Shown in pieces: positions 16,959 to 26,129 of a stretch of DNA of 64,000 bases (its first letter is position 1; the number at the start of each line of letters is the position of its first letter). Origin of the DNA: Acidobacteriota bacterium (lineage in GTDB: Bacteria > Acidobacteriota > Terriglobia > Acidiferrales > UBA7541); NCBI GenBank assembly GCA_003224085.1, contig QHYK01000044.1, forward strand, positions 23,562 through 87,561, written 5' to 3'. Under the pieces are notes generated by a model that had not been told where the DNA came from, did no database searches, and saw only the letters and a list, made by a program, of their open reading frames with translations. The translations under genes were made by a program, and so were the position numbers.

Positions 16959-17236
16959 CCTTGTTATCTATTTTCTATTCAGCAAAGAACATGGCTTGCT
17001 GGAAAAACCGGAAGCCTACACCACCGTGTGCGAATTTCCAAGGAATGCTTTCAATCAAAAAAATGAAAAGGGCGGAACCGGTTCGCGCTCTCGCGCTCAG
17101 TTCCGTCCTTTGATCTGGAGAAGATGCGGACTCTGCTAGGCTATCATTTCAAGGTTAAGCGAGTACCCAGGCCCAGAAACGGATGCCCATCATGAAGTGG
17201 AAGCGAAGCGCTTGTTGCGACGGACCGAGGACGGCA

Positions 17237-17629
17237 ATGAACACTAGATGGAGAGCCGCCCTTCTCCTTCTATTGATGGTGACGGCAGTTTTGCTTGCCG
17301 TGCCTTCGTTGCGCGGCCATCACGGCCTGGCACAGTTTGATACCAAGCATCCGGTGAGGCTACAAGGGACCGTTACCGATTTCCGGTTGGTCAATCCCCA
17401 TGCATATATTTATGCGGACGTGAAAGACGAGCAAGGTAAGGTCAGAAACTGGAAACTCGAGTTAGGGAGTCTCGGAATGTTGACGCGATTCGGCGGCTGG
17501 ACTCGTGACACCGTGCGGCGTGGAGACCAAATCACCGTGGAAGGCTTTCCCGCCAAAGACGGCTCGGCTTACGCGTCTTTGGCCACCGTCCAGCTTTCCA
17601 ACGGCAAAGTACTGTCGGCGGCCCCATAG
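17237..17629 (+). CDS. DUF6152-family exported protein
   Basis: A 130-residue protein with an N-terminal signal (WRAALLLLLMVTAVLLAVPS). The ATG at 17237 was preferred over an upstream one because GAGG precedes it and the hydrophobic segment then sits at the N-terminus. The mature part is a small beta-rich domain with HHGLAQFDTKHPVRLQGTV, NPHAYIYADVKDEQGKV and RRGDQITVEGFPAKDGS, matching DUF6152. Proteins of this family are periplasmic, have an OB-like fold and no assigned function. Only two bases separate it from the next gene (DUF6644), a pairing I have seen in soil bacteria. Confidence 0.8.
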   Translation: MNTRWRAALLLLLMVTAVLLAVPSLRGHHGLAQFDTKHPVRLQGTVTDFRLVNPHAYIYADVKDEQGKVRNWKLELGSLGMLTRFGGWTRDTVRRGDQITVEGFPAKDGSAYASLATVQLSNGKVLSAAP

Positions 17630-17631
17630 AC

Positions 17632-18123
17632 ATGCCCGACCTGCAGGCCCTGTGCAAGTGGCTCGATCAGACGGCGGTGGGCGCGGCCGTTCGAGAGTCG
17701 TTGTGGCTGTTCCCAGCGATCGAAACTCTGCATCTACTTGGGATGGCGGCGCTAGTAGGGACCGTGACAGTCCTCGATTTGCGGCTCCTGGGATGGGCGA
17801 TGCGGCGGGAGCGCGTTTCGGCTCTGGCGGGAATGCTCCTCCCCTGGGCTTGGGCAGCATTTGCAGTGCAAGTGGTTACCGGCACGCTGCTGTTTTCATC
17901 GGAAGCGGTCAAGGTCTGCAGCAATCCTGCGTTTCGACTGAAGATGGTCTTGATTTTTGTGGCTGGCGTGCACGCGTTCATTTTCCACTGGTTCGTCTAT
18001 CGAGATGTCGCGAACTGGGATGACAGAGCACTCTTGCCCATGAAGGCGAAAATTTCAGGTTTTGTTTCGATTCTGCTATGGGTTGGAATTGTAGCCGCCG
18101 GACGCTTTATCGGGTTTGTGTGA
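17632..18123 (+). CDS. DUF6644-family membrane protein
   Basis: A 163-residue integral membrane protein with four predicted helices: IETLHLLGMAALVGTVTVLD, LLPWAWAAFAVQVVTGTLLF, LKMVLIFVAGVHAFIFHWFV and GFVSILLWVGIVAAGRFIGF. Conserved His residues in the first (H, near residue 34) and third (HAFIFHW) helices could bind heme or metal; this is inference. Family members resemble cytochrome-b-like four-helix proteins. The gene begins two bases after the DUF6152 stop, so the two are co-translated and likely form an envelope module of unknown role. Confidence 0.8.
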   Translation: MPDLQALCKWLDQTAVGAAVRESLWLFPAIETLHLLGMAALVGTVTVLDLRLLGWAMRRERVSALAGMLLPWAWAAFAVQVVTGTLLFSSEAVKVCSNPAFRLKMVLIFVAGVHAFIFHWFVYRDVANWDDRALLPMKAKISGFVSILLWVGIVAAGRFIGFV

Positions 18124-18229
18124 GCCAGCCACACTGCCTTCTTGAACGGTCAAATTGGAAACATCGTAGGCTCTGGCGGTGTCTATTTCATGGGGCCTGT
18201 CTGCTTGAAACTGAGGAGGATGACGACCT

Positions 18230-18811
18230 ATGAACAAACGTATTTTGGTTTTCCTCGCCGCGTGTTCGATTGCCGCTCGAGCCGCGCAAGTGGCCAATTC
18301 TCCCCCATTGGCTAAGTCTACCGGAGTTCAAGGACCACAGTCCTCAAGGTCATCGTCGGCCCCATCGGGGGAAAGCACCAGCCCACAGTCGTTTGAGGGC
18401 ACTTGGCAAGGCGCCTGGCACGGCTATGGCGCTGTAAATCATGAACCAGGGTCACAATCGTCGTTGACTGTCACGCTCACGGTGAAGGCTGGAGGCGCTG
18501 GCAAACTTTCAGGTATCACCTCGACCAGCTCATGGCAGCACCAACCGGTACAAAATCCACGTCCTTCGCTTGGCGCACCACCGCCACCTCCCGCCCCGCC
18601 CCCACCGCCGCTGCCAACCCCACCGCCGAGCGGAAAGATACTCAATCCACGAACCGAGGGACACACGTTTGTATTCGAAGTCAAAGGCCCCGACGCCAAA
18701 CTGGTCGATTTCCGACTGAGTCTTCAGGGCCCGGATGGAGGAACCTTGAGCGTGACAATTCCAACCCATTTGCGGGTCTACCCGGAATTTCGCATGAAAC
18801 GTACGGGGTGA
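18230..18811 (+). CDS. secreted protein with proline-rich linker
   Basis: A 193-residue hypothetical protein with a signal peptide (MNKRILVFLAACSIAARAA). A Ser-rich segment follows, then a beta-type block beginning FEGTWQGAWHGYG. A run of 23 residues near position 120 is almost pure Pro (APPPPPAPPPPP and onward), and the C-terminal beta region includes EGHTFVFEVKGPDAKLVDF. The Pro run is a rigid linker joining two halves of what looks like one lipocalin- or DUF-like barrel. AGGAGG lies 11 bases before the ATG. The S41 peptidase starts 66 bases downstream on the same strand. No family is recognised. Confidence 0.7.
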   Translation: MNKRILVFLAACSIAARAAQVANSPPLAKSTGVQGPQSSRSSSAPSGESTSPQSFEGTWQGAWHGYGAVNHEPGSQSSLTVTLTVKAGGAGKLSGITSTSSWQHQPVQNPRPSLGAPPPPPAPPPPPLPTPPPSGKILNPRTEGHTFVFEVKGPDAKLVDFRLSLQGPDGGTLSVTIPTHLRVYPEFRMKRTG

Positions 18812-18877
18812 TCCTGGGCACTAAATCCGCCTCACGGGCATCCAAAGCAATTAGAATTGCTTTCCAGGAGGTCGTTT

Positions 18878-20221
18878 ATGCTCCGCCGGGTGCTGTTCCT
18901 CTTGACACTTCCTGTAATTCTTTCTTTTCTTCGGCTGTCGGCAGCTGGCGCCCAGCAAGTAATTCCCGAAACCCCCGCCGGCCATACGCTAAGAGCATGG
19001 CTTGATGCCTTCAACAACGGCGACCGTGCGGTGGAGGAAAAATACCTCCAAACCTACGATCACACGCGCTCTCTCGACGAGGAAATGCGCTTCCGCGGCG
19101 TGACGGGTGGGTTCGTGCTTCTCCAAATCATCAAAAGCGACCCGCGGAGCGTTGCATTCATGGTGAAGGAGCGCAACAGCGAAACCATGGCTGTCGGCAA
19201 GATGGAAGTGAAACCCGGCGACCCCGCGATGGTGGCCAGTTTCTCTCTCCGCGCGGTTCCTCCCGGCACAAAACTAACCGACCTCAATTTCAAAGTCGAC
19301 CCCGCCACCCGCGCCAAGGTCATCGACGGCACTGTCGCCGCTCTCAACGAATCTTATGTCTTCCCGGAAACCGCCAAAAAGATGGAAGAGGCTGTCAGGG
19401 CCCACCAGAAGAAAGGGGACTACGATTCCATTACCGATGGCGACGACTTCGCCAAGCGCCTAACCGACGATTTTCAGGCGGTCAGCCACGACAAGCATTT
19501 GCGTGTCATGTTCAGTGCCACGCCCATGCCGGATATGGAGGCTCAGCTCCCCGACCCCAATCACGAAGCCGAACACCGCAAAGAGATGGAGCGTTTGAAT
19601 TGCGGCTTCAATAAAGCGGATATTCTCGAAGGCAACGTGGGTTATCTGAAGTTCGATTTCTTTGCCGACCCTCGGATCTGCGGACGCACGGTTGTAGCGG
19701 CGATGAGTTTCCTCGCCAACACGGACGCCATCATCTTCGACCTGCGGGAGAACGGAGGCGGCGACCCCAAGATGGTCTCCTTGGTTTCGACCTATCTGTT
19801 CGCCGAGCGGACCCATCTCAACGATTTGTGGACGCGCAAGGGCGACATCACCGATCAGTATTGGACGCTTCCGTATGTACCCGGCAAGCGCCTGGACGGC
19901 AAGCCCGCGTTTGTCCTGACGTCTTCCAACACCTTTTCCGGCGGAGAGGAGTTCACCTATAACCTAAAAACTCTCAAACGCGCCACCATCGTTGGCGAGA
20001 CCACGGGCGGCGGCGCTCACCCGGTGCGCGGGCACCGCATCACCGAGCATTTCTCGATTGGCGTGCCCTTCGCTCGCGCCATAAATCCCATCACGCACAC
20101 GAACTGGGAAGGCACTGGCGTTGAGCCCGACGTCAAAGTCCCCGCCGCCGATGCTTTGACCACCGCCAAGAAGCTCGCCGCAGAAAAGCTCGCCGCGAAG
20201 CCCGCCGCGCAGGAAAAGTGA
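18878..20221 (+). CDS. S41-family peptidase (interphotoreceptor-retinoid-binding type)
   Basis: A 447-residue secreted serine peptidase. The ATG at 18878 has AGGAGG eight bases upstream and leads straight into a signal peptide (MLRRVLFLLTLPVILSFLRL). Residues 30-150 resemble a DUF3471/SnoaL-like N-terminal domain (GHTLRAWLDAFNNGD). The peptidase core includes a CtpA/tricorn-type cap (VIDGTVAALNESYVFPETA), IIFDLRENGGGDPKMVSL and the nucleophile region LTSSNTFSGGEEFTYNLK, where the Ser of FSGGEE is catalytic. No PDZ domain is seen. It probably degrades peptides in the periplasm. A strong hairpin follows at 20257-20274. Confidence 0.9.
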   Translation: MLRRVLFLLTLPVILSFLRLSAAGAQQVIPETPAGHTLRAWLDAFNNGDRAVEEKYLQTYDHTRSLDEEMRFRGVTGGFVLLQIIKSDPRSVAFMVKERNSETMAVGKMEVKPGDPAMVASFSLRAVPPGTKLTDLNFKVDPATRAKVIDGTVAALNESYVFPETAKKMEEAVRAHQKKGDYDSITDGDDFAKRLTDDFQAVSHDKHLRVMFSATPMPDMEAQLPDPNHEAEHRKEMERLNCGFNKADILEGNVGYLKFDFFADPRICGRTVVAAMSFLANTDAIIFDLRENGGGDPKMVSLVSTYLFAERTHLNDLWTRKGDITDQYWTLPYVPGKRLDGKPAFVLTSSNTFSGGEEFTYNLKTLKRATIVGETTGGGAHPVRGHRITEHFSIGVPFARAINPITHTNWEGTGVEPDVKVPAADALTTAKKLAAEKLAAKPAAQEK

Positions 20222-20609
20222 AACTGCACAACGCCGTAGGCGCGTCACCTCTGAGGCCAGTCCGTCAGGACTGGGCTCCGGAGCAAACGAATCATGAGCG
20301 CCGTGGGTGCGACCCCATGGCGGCGTCCTTCGGGATGGCATCTTCGTTTTGGAGTGCGACGGCTTGACGCCGCTTTGTCTCCCTGTGTGGGAGTCGGAGC
20401 TTTGGCTCCGACTCAAAAGCCGCCTCGCCCACCCCTGTCGTTCCGAGCGGAGCAGGCCGACGGCACAAATGGGTGGTGGAGGGCTTGCTGTCTTCCAGGT
20501 GCGGAATCACTTCCAATGCGCCGCCCGGTTCCCCAAACGCCGACAGTCATTGCATGGGCGGGGAGCGGGGGGACAGAGCGAACGTTTTCGCAAGTGCCCG
20601 AGGATGTCT
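20222..20609. other. intergenic region with hairpins and repeat-like sequence
   Basis: No gene is recognised. CCAGTCC/GGACTGG at 20257-20274 forms a tight stem with a short loop just after the S41 peptidase. CTGTCGTTCCGAGCGGAG near 20436 resembles the ends of the dispersed palindrome at 49746-49845. The stretch looks like repeat debris. Confidence 0.4.
20391..20414. repeat. perfect 10-bp inverted repeat
   Basis: GAGTCGGAGC and GCTCCGACTC enclose a TTTG loop. There is no following T-run on either strand, so it is more likely a repeat-element hairpin than a terminator. Confidence 0.5.
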
Positions 20610-20770
20610 TCACGAGCGCGTCGGCGAGGCCGGCTGTTCTTCTTCTCCGTGCACCAGCCCAAACTTCTTCATCTTGTAGCGCAGCGCGTCGCGGCTGATG
20701 TCCAGCAGCTTGGTTGCTTTGATCTGATTCCCGTGCGACTGCGGCAGCGCCATTTCGAATCGATTGCGGC
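20610..20770 (-). pseudogene. C-terminal Fis-type HTH of an NtrC-family regulator
   Basis: The minus strand encodes QSHGNQIKATKLLDISRDAL, then RYKMKKFGLVHGEEE and a stop at 20610-20612. This is the Fis-like helix-turn-helix that ends sigma-54-dependent response regulators. The receiver and AAA domains are missing: upstream of about 20770 the frame is broken and no GAFTGA or Walker motif is found. It is a remnant of an NtrC-type activator. Confidence 0.6.
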
Positions 20771-21011
20771 CGCTCTATCTCCGCACGATTTTCCGCTCCC
20801 ACGAGCGGGATGATCGCCTTCCATTGCCAGCCAAGCGATGGGCCTTTGCCAAGTGGATGAGGTTCTTCCACGCCAACATTCGATAGGACTCTGGCAAGAA
20901 CCTTCGAGGCCATATTTGTCCAAGCAGTTCTGACGAGACAAATACGGTCCGCGCTTTAAAAAGCCCGCTTCAGAAGGCGGCCGCTACACGAAGAACGCAG
21001 GCTCCCAACGT

Positions 21012-21452
21012 TTAGCTCTGCTTGAGCAGAAGGCGCAAATGTTTGACGGCGCGCTCCGCGTCCTCGCGGAAGTGCAAGGCGTCGAACTGGAATGACTTCA
21101 GCCAAACACGCAGCCTGCCTCCAAAGGGGAAAAGCAGGACTTGCTGCGCCGCAGAAACTGTCCCTGCTGTCTTCGTGACCGTTGGGGCCAACCACAGAAC
21201 CATCGCCCGCACGATGGGCATGGCGCGCCTGCCCTGCTGCGCCGTCCGGGTCGCAACGTAAACCACGGCGCGCGCGTAAAGGATCCACGCTGCCACAGCA
21301 ATGCCTGCCATCACCAACAGAACGAGAAACGCCATGGCAAACAGCAGGAATGCAAAAAACAGTTCTTGGAAGTAAAAAGACTGGAAAGCGAGGACGAGGA
21401 CCGGGAGCCCGCACAACGCTATCAACGTACGCCGCTTAGCCTGTGCTGTCAT
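21012..21452 (-). CDS. small membrane protein, hypothetical
   Basis: A 146-residue protein with two or three hydrophobic helices in its first half (TLIALCGLPVLVLAFQSFYF, FFAFLLFAMAFLVLLVMAGI, AVAAWILYARAVVYVA). A mostly cytosolic basic C-terminus follows, with FGGRLRVWLKSFQFDALHF and the helix DAERAVKHLRLLLKQ. I do not recognise a family. The N-terminal pattern is typical of a real inner-membrane protein. It stands alone, downstream in its own direction from a gap of about 270 bases that shows no features. Confidence 0.6.
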   Translation of the reverse strand: MTAQAKRRTLIALCGLPVLVLAFQSFYFQELFFAFLLFAMAFLVLLVMAGIAVAAWILYARAVVYVATRTAQQGRRAMPIVRAMVLWLAPTVTKTAGTVSAAQQVLLFPFGGRLRVWLKSFQFDALHFREDAERAVKHLRLLLKQS

Positions 21453-21723
21453 GGCCCATTGTGCCTCCGGCTCTCCTATTTTTTAGATGCAGCAAAAGGG
21501 GTTCTAGTACCGTGACCGGCAATCTACCCTAGATTTACGAAGAAATCCACCTAAAGATTTTCCCCCTCCCCGTCCCTGTCCCCGTCGCCGCAATTACTAA
21601 GTCTTTCTTGCAAATCGAAATCCTCCGCAAACAGCGGATGACTCAACGCAAGCAGTAAAACTGTCTTGAGCCATCTTAAGTTTGTTAACACGCAAAAGAA
21701 GCTGGAATCGTGTTCTGGTTTTG

Positions 21724-22332
21724 TCAGCGGTCGGGGCGCTCGGTGACAGATTTTCCGCCGGCGCCAGGTAATGCTCTCTTCGCTCCTCCGGCTGGTTCGG
21801 CGGTGAGGAGCGCCTCGACGCTGTCGTAGGCGTAAATCGTGGGCGCGTGGTTTTGCATCAGGCCGCCGGTATCGGCGGTCGGGCCGTAGTTGCTGTGCAA
21901 GTCGCGCCCAAGCATTCGCAGCATGGCCATCTGCTGCCCGCGGTGGTGCGCGGTATGAGCGACTCTCCGCACCATGACCCAGGCGCGGGAACGCGGGACG
22001 TCGAAGAATCTCGTTTGCGATTCCCACCATGACTCTTCTTTTCCTTTGACCGCGGCCAAGCGCTTGGCGCTGTCTTCCGCGTAACGAGAGATGAATTCCA
22101 TGCGCGATTCCGTTTTTGGCAGCGGCGGCGCACCTACGTCGATTCCGAGGATGTTCATGAACCAGAGGTTTTCGCTCACGCACTGATGCACCATCTGCTC
22201 GCGCACACTGCGCCCCCGCGGATCGCCTTGGCGCGGCCGCACGGGCAAATCTTCGTCGCGGAACTCGCTCCACACGCTCAGCACTTTGATGCGTTCTGTC
22301 TCGTAAGTCCCGACCAGAAAGTCGTAACGCAT
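21724..22332 (-). CDS. DinB-family protein
   Basis: A 202-residue four-helix-bundle protein of the DinB/YfiT-like metal-dependent superfamily. Start ATG 22332 has GGAGG eight bases upstream; the longer open frame before it covers repeat sequence. The three metal-binding His are visible: one in EQMVHQCVSEN near residue 49 and two in RRVAHTAHHRGQQMAML near residue 135. Family members include thiol transferases using bacillithiol or mycothiol, and damage-inducible proteins. The specific reaction is unknown. The gene is monocistronic, and its upstream region holds a dispersed repeat (22405-22490). Confidence 0.85.
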   Translation of the reverse strand: MRYDFLVGTYETERIKVLSVWSEFRDEDLPVRPRQGDPRGRSVREQMVHQCVSENLWFMNILGIDVGAPPLPKTESRMEFISRYAEDSAKRLAAVKGKEESWWESQTRFFDVPRSRAWVMVRRVAHTAHHRGQQMAMLRMLGRDLHSNYGPTADTGGLMQNHAPTIYAYDSVEALLTAEPAGGAKRALPGAGGKSVTERPDR

Positions 22333-22404
22333 GCGCGCCTCCTTGTTCGTGGAGCGAATTCGAGGTGCATTTTCCCTGGCACAAACGCGCCAGTCAATTT
22401 CACC

Positions 22405-22490
22405 TGAATTCCGAAGTTGAAGAGACATCCCTCCGCCGGGATGACCGGTTGGGTGGTCTCCAAGCAGGACAAAATCCTGCTCCTGCTTTA
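22405..22490. repeat. dispersed repeat, copy A
   Basis: The segment starts TGAATTCCGAAGTTGAAGAG and continues CATCCCTCCGCCGGGATGAC. It is related to 32205-32275 (TGAATTCGGAAGTCAAAAGC, then AGATCCCTCCGGGATGAC); both end in GGCTCCTGC- or TGCTCCTGC-like sequence. Both copies lie just upstream of genes. Confidence 0.5.
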
Positions 22491-22580
22491 GCGAAGTTGG
22501 ATTTTCCACGCAGGACGCGCACAACACCAAAAGGAGAGGCTACTTTGTCGCGTGGCCTTATCCTAGAATTCAGCCTAGCT

Positions 22581-23444
22581 TCAAAACGGGAAGCGCACGG
22601 AGAAGATTCCGTTGTGATTGTTCGCGTGGAAATGCGTGGTGGCGATTTGGAAACCTCCGCCGACAGTGAATGCCAGCCTCTTCCAGAGGTGCATTCTGCC
22701 GATGACCAGGCCCGGGGTCATGAAGACTTGCGTCTTCCCATCGTTCGTACCGTCCTGGAAATGCGTGTAGTTTACTTCCACTTCGGGCCAAAACCTGCGG
22801 TAGAGGCGATATTGAAAGGCATTGTTCCAGGGATAGGTGTGCCCAATCCTTGCTTCGTTACCCGTCGGCAGCGTTGCGCCGAACGTGCCTTGGACGTCGA
22901 ACGCTCCCAAGCCCTTTCCATAAGCAATGGTGGGCGTGATGATAGCGTTAGTCGCGCCGTTCTTGTACTGCCCTGTGGGGGCGGTCATTTGGAAGAAAGC
23001 TGCCAGGATATAGTTCCCGCGCTCTTGGTTCCCCGAGAGAATCCGGTATTTCACCAGTAAGCCCCAATCGCCAAATCCATCTTTCACTAGAGGATTGTTG
23101 TGGACGATGTAGGCGGGCGGAGCGACAAGAATGACTTCCACGCGCTCCCTGGGGATCAGCTCGAGGCCCTTTGCGCCGCCGTAGTTCTCCGTGGCAACGC
23201 CGGCATTGTTGGTTTGCCAGAAGATATCGTAGCGAAATTCTTCTTCGAGACGCGGGGTTGTGGTGGCCAACGGGGTGACCCAACGCGGCTGCTCGGCCTG
23301 GGTTTGGTCGACCCGGCGAAACCAATTGTCGAAAAATCCCGAATCGCTTCCAGCGCTCGGGTTCGTGGTGCTTTGTGGCTGGGAAGGAACTGCGAGTGAA
23401 ACAACGGCCAGGAGCAACAGGAAGCTATTGCGGCCAATGATCAT
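22581..23444 (-). CDS. outer-membrane beta-barrel protein, MetA-pathway/transporter-like
   Basis: A 287-residue protein with a signal peptide (SFLLLLAVVSLAVPSQPQS) and a beta-barrel profile of alternating strands. Examples are DWGLLVKYRILSGNQERG, YILAAFFQMTAPTGQY, IITPTIAYGKGLGAFDVQGT and WPEVEVNYTHFQDGTNDG, ending with the C-terminal aromatic signature FSVRFPF. The pattern FQMTAPTGQYKNG and ATLPTGNE resembles proteins annotated as MetA-pathway-of-phenol-degradation or generic OM transporters (PF13557-like). The precise role is unknown. It stands alone on the minus strand, with 341 bases of gene-free sequence upstream. Confidence 0.65.
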   Translation of the reverse strand: MIIGRNSFLLLLAVVSLAVPSQPQSTTNPSAGSDSGFFDNWFRRVDQTQAEQPRWVTPLATTTPRLEEEFRYDIFWQTNNAGVATENYGGAKGLELIPRERVEVILVAPPAYIVHNNPLVKDGFGDWGLLVKYRILSGNQERGNYILAAFFQMTAPTGQYKNGATNAIITPTIAYGKGLGAFDVQGTFGATLPTGNEARIGHTYPWNNAFQYRLYRRFWPEVEVNYTHFQDGTNDGKTQVFMTPGLVIGRMHLWKRLAFTVGGGFQIATTHFHANNHNGIFSVRFPF

Positions 23445-23785
23445 GTTTTCCCCCTTGGCGCGAGAAGCCTCGCTGGCGGAAGCCGTGCCGTTTGTTTTGC
23501 GTCAAATGCTCAGGGTGCACACAATAATACGGATAGAAACAAGAAATCAAATCATATTAATACGACTCAGCGAAAAACGCGGCCACTACGAAAATCGCCA
23601 AAAATTCACTTTCAGTCCGAAAATTAGGAACTGTCTGGCCACACAAGCGCCTAAACGAAGAGATGGCGGGAAACCTTTAAGATCCTCGGCGAAGCCCGTG
23701 AACATACCGGGAATCTCCGTCGTGAGAGATGAGCCAAACTGTTATCATGCGCGTCTAAGTTGAGAAACTTTTGCCGGAGAAGGCC
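23445..23785. other. 341-base gap with no gene
   Basis: AT-richer sequence between two divergent genes (outer-membrane protein and DUF1349 protein), probably holding both promoters. No clear motif or repeat is seen. Confidence 0.45.
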
Positions 23786-24481
23786 ATGAACTCCAATCGC
23801 CGCCAATTCCTGACTTCCGCGTCCGTGCTCAGTTGTGCCGCCCTTTGCCGAGATGTGGCTCTCGCCAATGACGTAGGTTCGCTTGTCTCACCGGCCATAA
23901 GCCTAGCCGCCAACTCGGAACTTTCCGGCAGAGCGCTGCTTGCCAAGATGAAATGGCTCAATGAACCGGCCTCCGCCAAACACTCTGGTGATCAGTTCAT
24001 CGTCACCACGAAACCCAAAACGGACTATTGGCAGAAGACTTTCTACGAATACGTCACCGATAACGGGCACTTCTTCTATCTGGCCGTGAATGGCGATTTC
24101 ACTTTGGAGAGCCGCGTCGCGGGAAAATATGCCGCGCTGTACGACCAGGCGGGCTTAATGGTGCGCATCGACGCCGGTAATTGGGTGAAGTGCGGGCTCG
24201 AACTCGTAGACGGCATCGGCCATGCCAGCGTGGTCGTGACGCGCGAATTTTCCGATTGGTCCACGGTTCGCGGGATCACCACGAAGGAACCGCTGTGGTG
24301 GCGCATGGTTCGAAAAGGCTCTTCGCTTGAAGTTCTTTATTCTCTCGACGGCAAGCACTTCATCTCGACACGCCTCGGCTATCTTTCCGTGCAAGCTTCT
24401 GTCGATGCCGGAATCGCGTGCTGTTCGCCCGAGGACACGGGCTTCGACGCAACCTTCGAGGAAGTCCGCCTGACGCGATAG
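23786..24481 (+). CDS. Tat-exported DUF1349-family protein
   Basis: A 231-residue exported protein. The ATG at 23786 follows GGAGAAGG and gives a Tat signal (NSNRRQFLTSASVLSCAALC). The mature part is a concanavalin-like beta-sandwich of the DUF1349 type: MKWLNEPASAKHSGDQFIVT, DFTLESRVAGKYAALYDQAG, then LMVRIDAGNWVKCGLELVDG, WSTVRGITTKEPLWWRMVRK and VDAGIACCSPEDTGFDATFE. DUF1349 proteins bind or act on carbohydrates outside the cytoplasm, but no enzyme activity is established. It is followed by the Maf gene (50-base gap), probably not functionally linked. Confidence 0.82.
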   Translation: MNSNRRQFLTSASVLSCAALCRDVALANDVGSLVSPAISLAANSELSGRALLAKMKWLNEPASAKHSGDQFIVTTKPKTDYWQKTFYEYVTDNGHFFYLAVNGDFTLESRVAGKYAALYDQAGLMVRIDAGNWVKCGLELVDGIGHASVVVTREFSDWSTVRGITTKEPLWWRMVRKGSSLEVLYSLDGKHFISTRLGYLSVQASVDAGIACCSPEDTGFDATFEEVRLTR

Positions 24482-24531
24482 CGGACTCGCGAGTCTCACG
24501 GCCCATTTTGCACTTTCGAGAGGTCTGCTAA

Positions 24532-25098
24532 ATGAGAATAGTTCTGGCTTCGGAGTCGCCGTTTCGCCAGCGGGCGTTGGACATGCTTGGTCTCGCGTAT
24601 GAAGTGCGTCCAAGCAGAATTAATGAAAAAGCTATAAGAGACAACGATCCCGCTCGCTTGACACGCAGGCTGGCGGAGGCAAAGGCACTATTGGTCGCGA
24701 GCGAGCATCGGGATGCCGTGGTCGTTTCCGGGGACGCCGTGGCGGCGAAGAACGGCAGGATTTATGAGAAGCCGGGCAGCGCGGAGGAAGCGGCAGAATT
24801 TCTCAGAGAGCTTTCCGCCAGTGAATTCCAGTTTGTCACGGCGCTTGCGGTGTTTCACTCCCGGATCCGGAAGATGCTGTCGGCCGTTGAAACTTCCAAT
24901 ATCTCTTTTCGGCCGCTCATCGAACGTGAAATCCAGGAATACATTCGCAAATACCCGGTATTGAGTTATGCGGGCGCTTTTGAGAGCGACGCCGTGCTGT
25001 TTTTCGCAGACCGGATTTCGGGCGGCTATAACTTTGTCACGGCCCTGCCTGTCAGCCCGTTGATCGTTTTTCTTCGCGAGCAAGGCGTTGATATCTAA
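24532..25098 (+). CDS. Maf-like nucleotide pyrophosphatase
   Basis: A 188-residue cytoplasmic protein of the Maf/HAM1 fold that hydrolyses non-canonical or modified nucleoside triphosphates. The N-terminal LASESPFRQRALDMLG matches the family LASxSPRR motif with F replacing the first R. The catalytic-base region is VVSGDAVAAKNGRIYEKPGS, in which GADT is changed to GDAV; the Asp is kept. The C-terminal GGYNFVTALPVSPLIVFLRE is typical. Both motif changes make this a divergent member, so substrate preference is uncertain. It is followed by a methyltransferase 18 bases later, implying a two-gene operon. Confidence 0.82.
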   Translation: MRIVLASESPFRQRALDMLGLAYEVRPSRINEKAIRDNDPARLTRRLAEAKALLVASEHRDAVVVSGDAVAAKNGRIYEKPGSAEEAAEFLRELSASEFQFVTALAVFHSRIRKMLSAVETSNISFRPLIEREIQEYIRKYPVLSYAGAFESDAVLFFADRISGGYNFVTALPVSPLIVFLREQGVDI

Positions 25099-25116
25099 AT
25101 ACGATTGCGAGACTCG

Positions 25117-25923
25117 ATGACCAACACGCGCTACGTGCACGGATACTCCACTCGCGAATGGGAGCGGCTCACCGACCAGGCAAACGCTCTAAGCGAATTG
25201 CTCCACCAGGACACCACGTGCCCGGCGGGGAGCGTGGTTCTGGAGTGCGGCTGCGGCACGGGGGCGCAGACGGTTTTCCTCGCTTCGCGGAACCCTGAGG
25301 CGCGCATTGTGTCGGTTGACGTTTCGGCGGCGTCCCTCGAACAGGCGCGCCGGCGTATACAAGCTGCCGGACAGCGCAATGTCGAATTTCACCAGGCGAG
25401 TATCTTCGAGCTGCCCTTTGACGACGCGCACTTTGACCATGCTTTCCTGTGTTTTGTGCTCGAGCACCTCGCGGAGCCTGCCACGGCTCTTAAGGCTGTC
25501 CAGCGAGTCCTGCGGCGTGAGGGAAGCATTACAGTGATCGAAGGAGATCATGGCTCCTGGTTCTGCTACCCGCAGACGGCGGAGGCGTCTCGCGCGGTCC
25601 AGTGCCTGGTCGAAGTTCAAGCCAAGCTAGGCGGCGACTCGCTGATAGGGCGCCGTCTCTATCCGCTGCTCTTGGAGACGGGCTTCCGCGAAGTGCGGGT
25701 GAGCCCGCGAACCGTTTATGTGGACAGCAGCCGTCCCGGACTGGTGGAGAGCGTTTTCAAGAACACGTTCATTGCGATGGTCGAGGGCGTCCGCGATCAG
25801 GCTCTTTCGCTCGGGCTCATCGATGAACGAACCTGGTACAAAGGGATTGCTGACCTGCACCGGGCAACAAAAAGGGACGGAACCTTCTGCTACACGTTCT
25901 TCAAGGCCGTCGCCACGCGGTGA
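25117..25923 (+). CDS. class I SAM-dependent methyltransferase
   Basis: A 268-residue soluble methyltransferase. Motif I is VLECGCGTGAQTVFLA (near residue 40), followed by ARIVSVDVS (acidic end of strand 2), FELPFDDAHFDHAFLCFVLE (motifs II/III) and HLAEPATALKAVQRVLRREG, a typical UbiE/Methyltransf_11 pattern. The N-terminus TRYVHGYSTREWERLTDQA is common in a subgroup of uncharacterised small-molecule methyltransferases. The start could also be a TTG four codons upstream. It shares a transcript with the Maf gene. The substrate is unknown. Confidence 0.85.
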   Translation: MTNTRYVHGYSTREWERLTDQANALSELLHQDTTCPAGSVVLECGCGTGAQTVFLASRNPEARIVSVDVSAASLEQARRRIQAAGQRNVEFHQASIFELPFDDAHFDHAFLCFVLEHLAEPATALKAVQRVLRREGSITVIEGDHGSWFCYPQTAEASRAVQCLVEVQAKLGGDSLIGRRLYPLLLETGFREVRVSPRTVYVDSSRPGLVESVFKNTFIAMVEGVRDQALSLGLIDERTWYKGIADLHRATKRDGTFCYTFFKAVATR

Positions 25924-26129
25924 ATCAGAAGGGTGAGGAGACCTTTCCCTTCTGGCGATGCCGCGCGCAAGCGAGCATCACATGGATTTGTCCGGATCGC
26001 TAGTTTATTTCATCCCTGTTGACACCGCTGGCCCACAGGAGTATTACCGTCATTGCGCATGGCTCTACCGAGCCCGAGCTCCCTCCCGTTTCTGTGCGCG
26101 CATGTCAAAAAATCTTCTAGGAGGCAATT

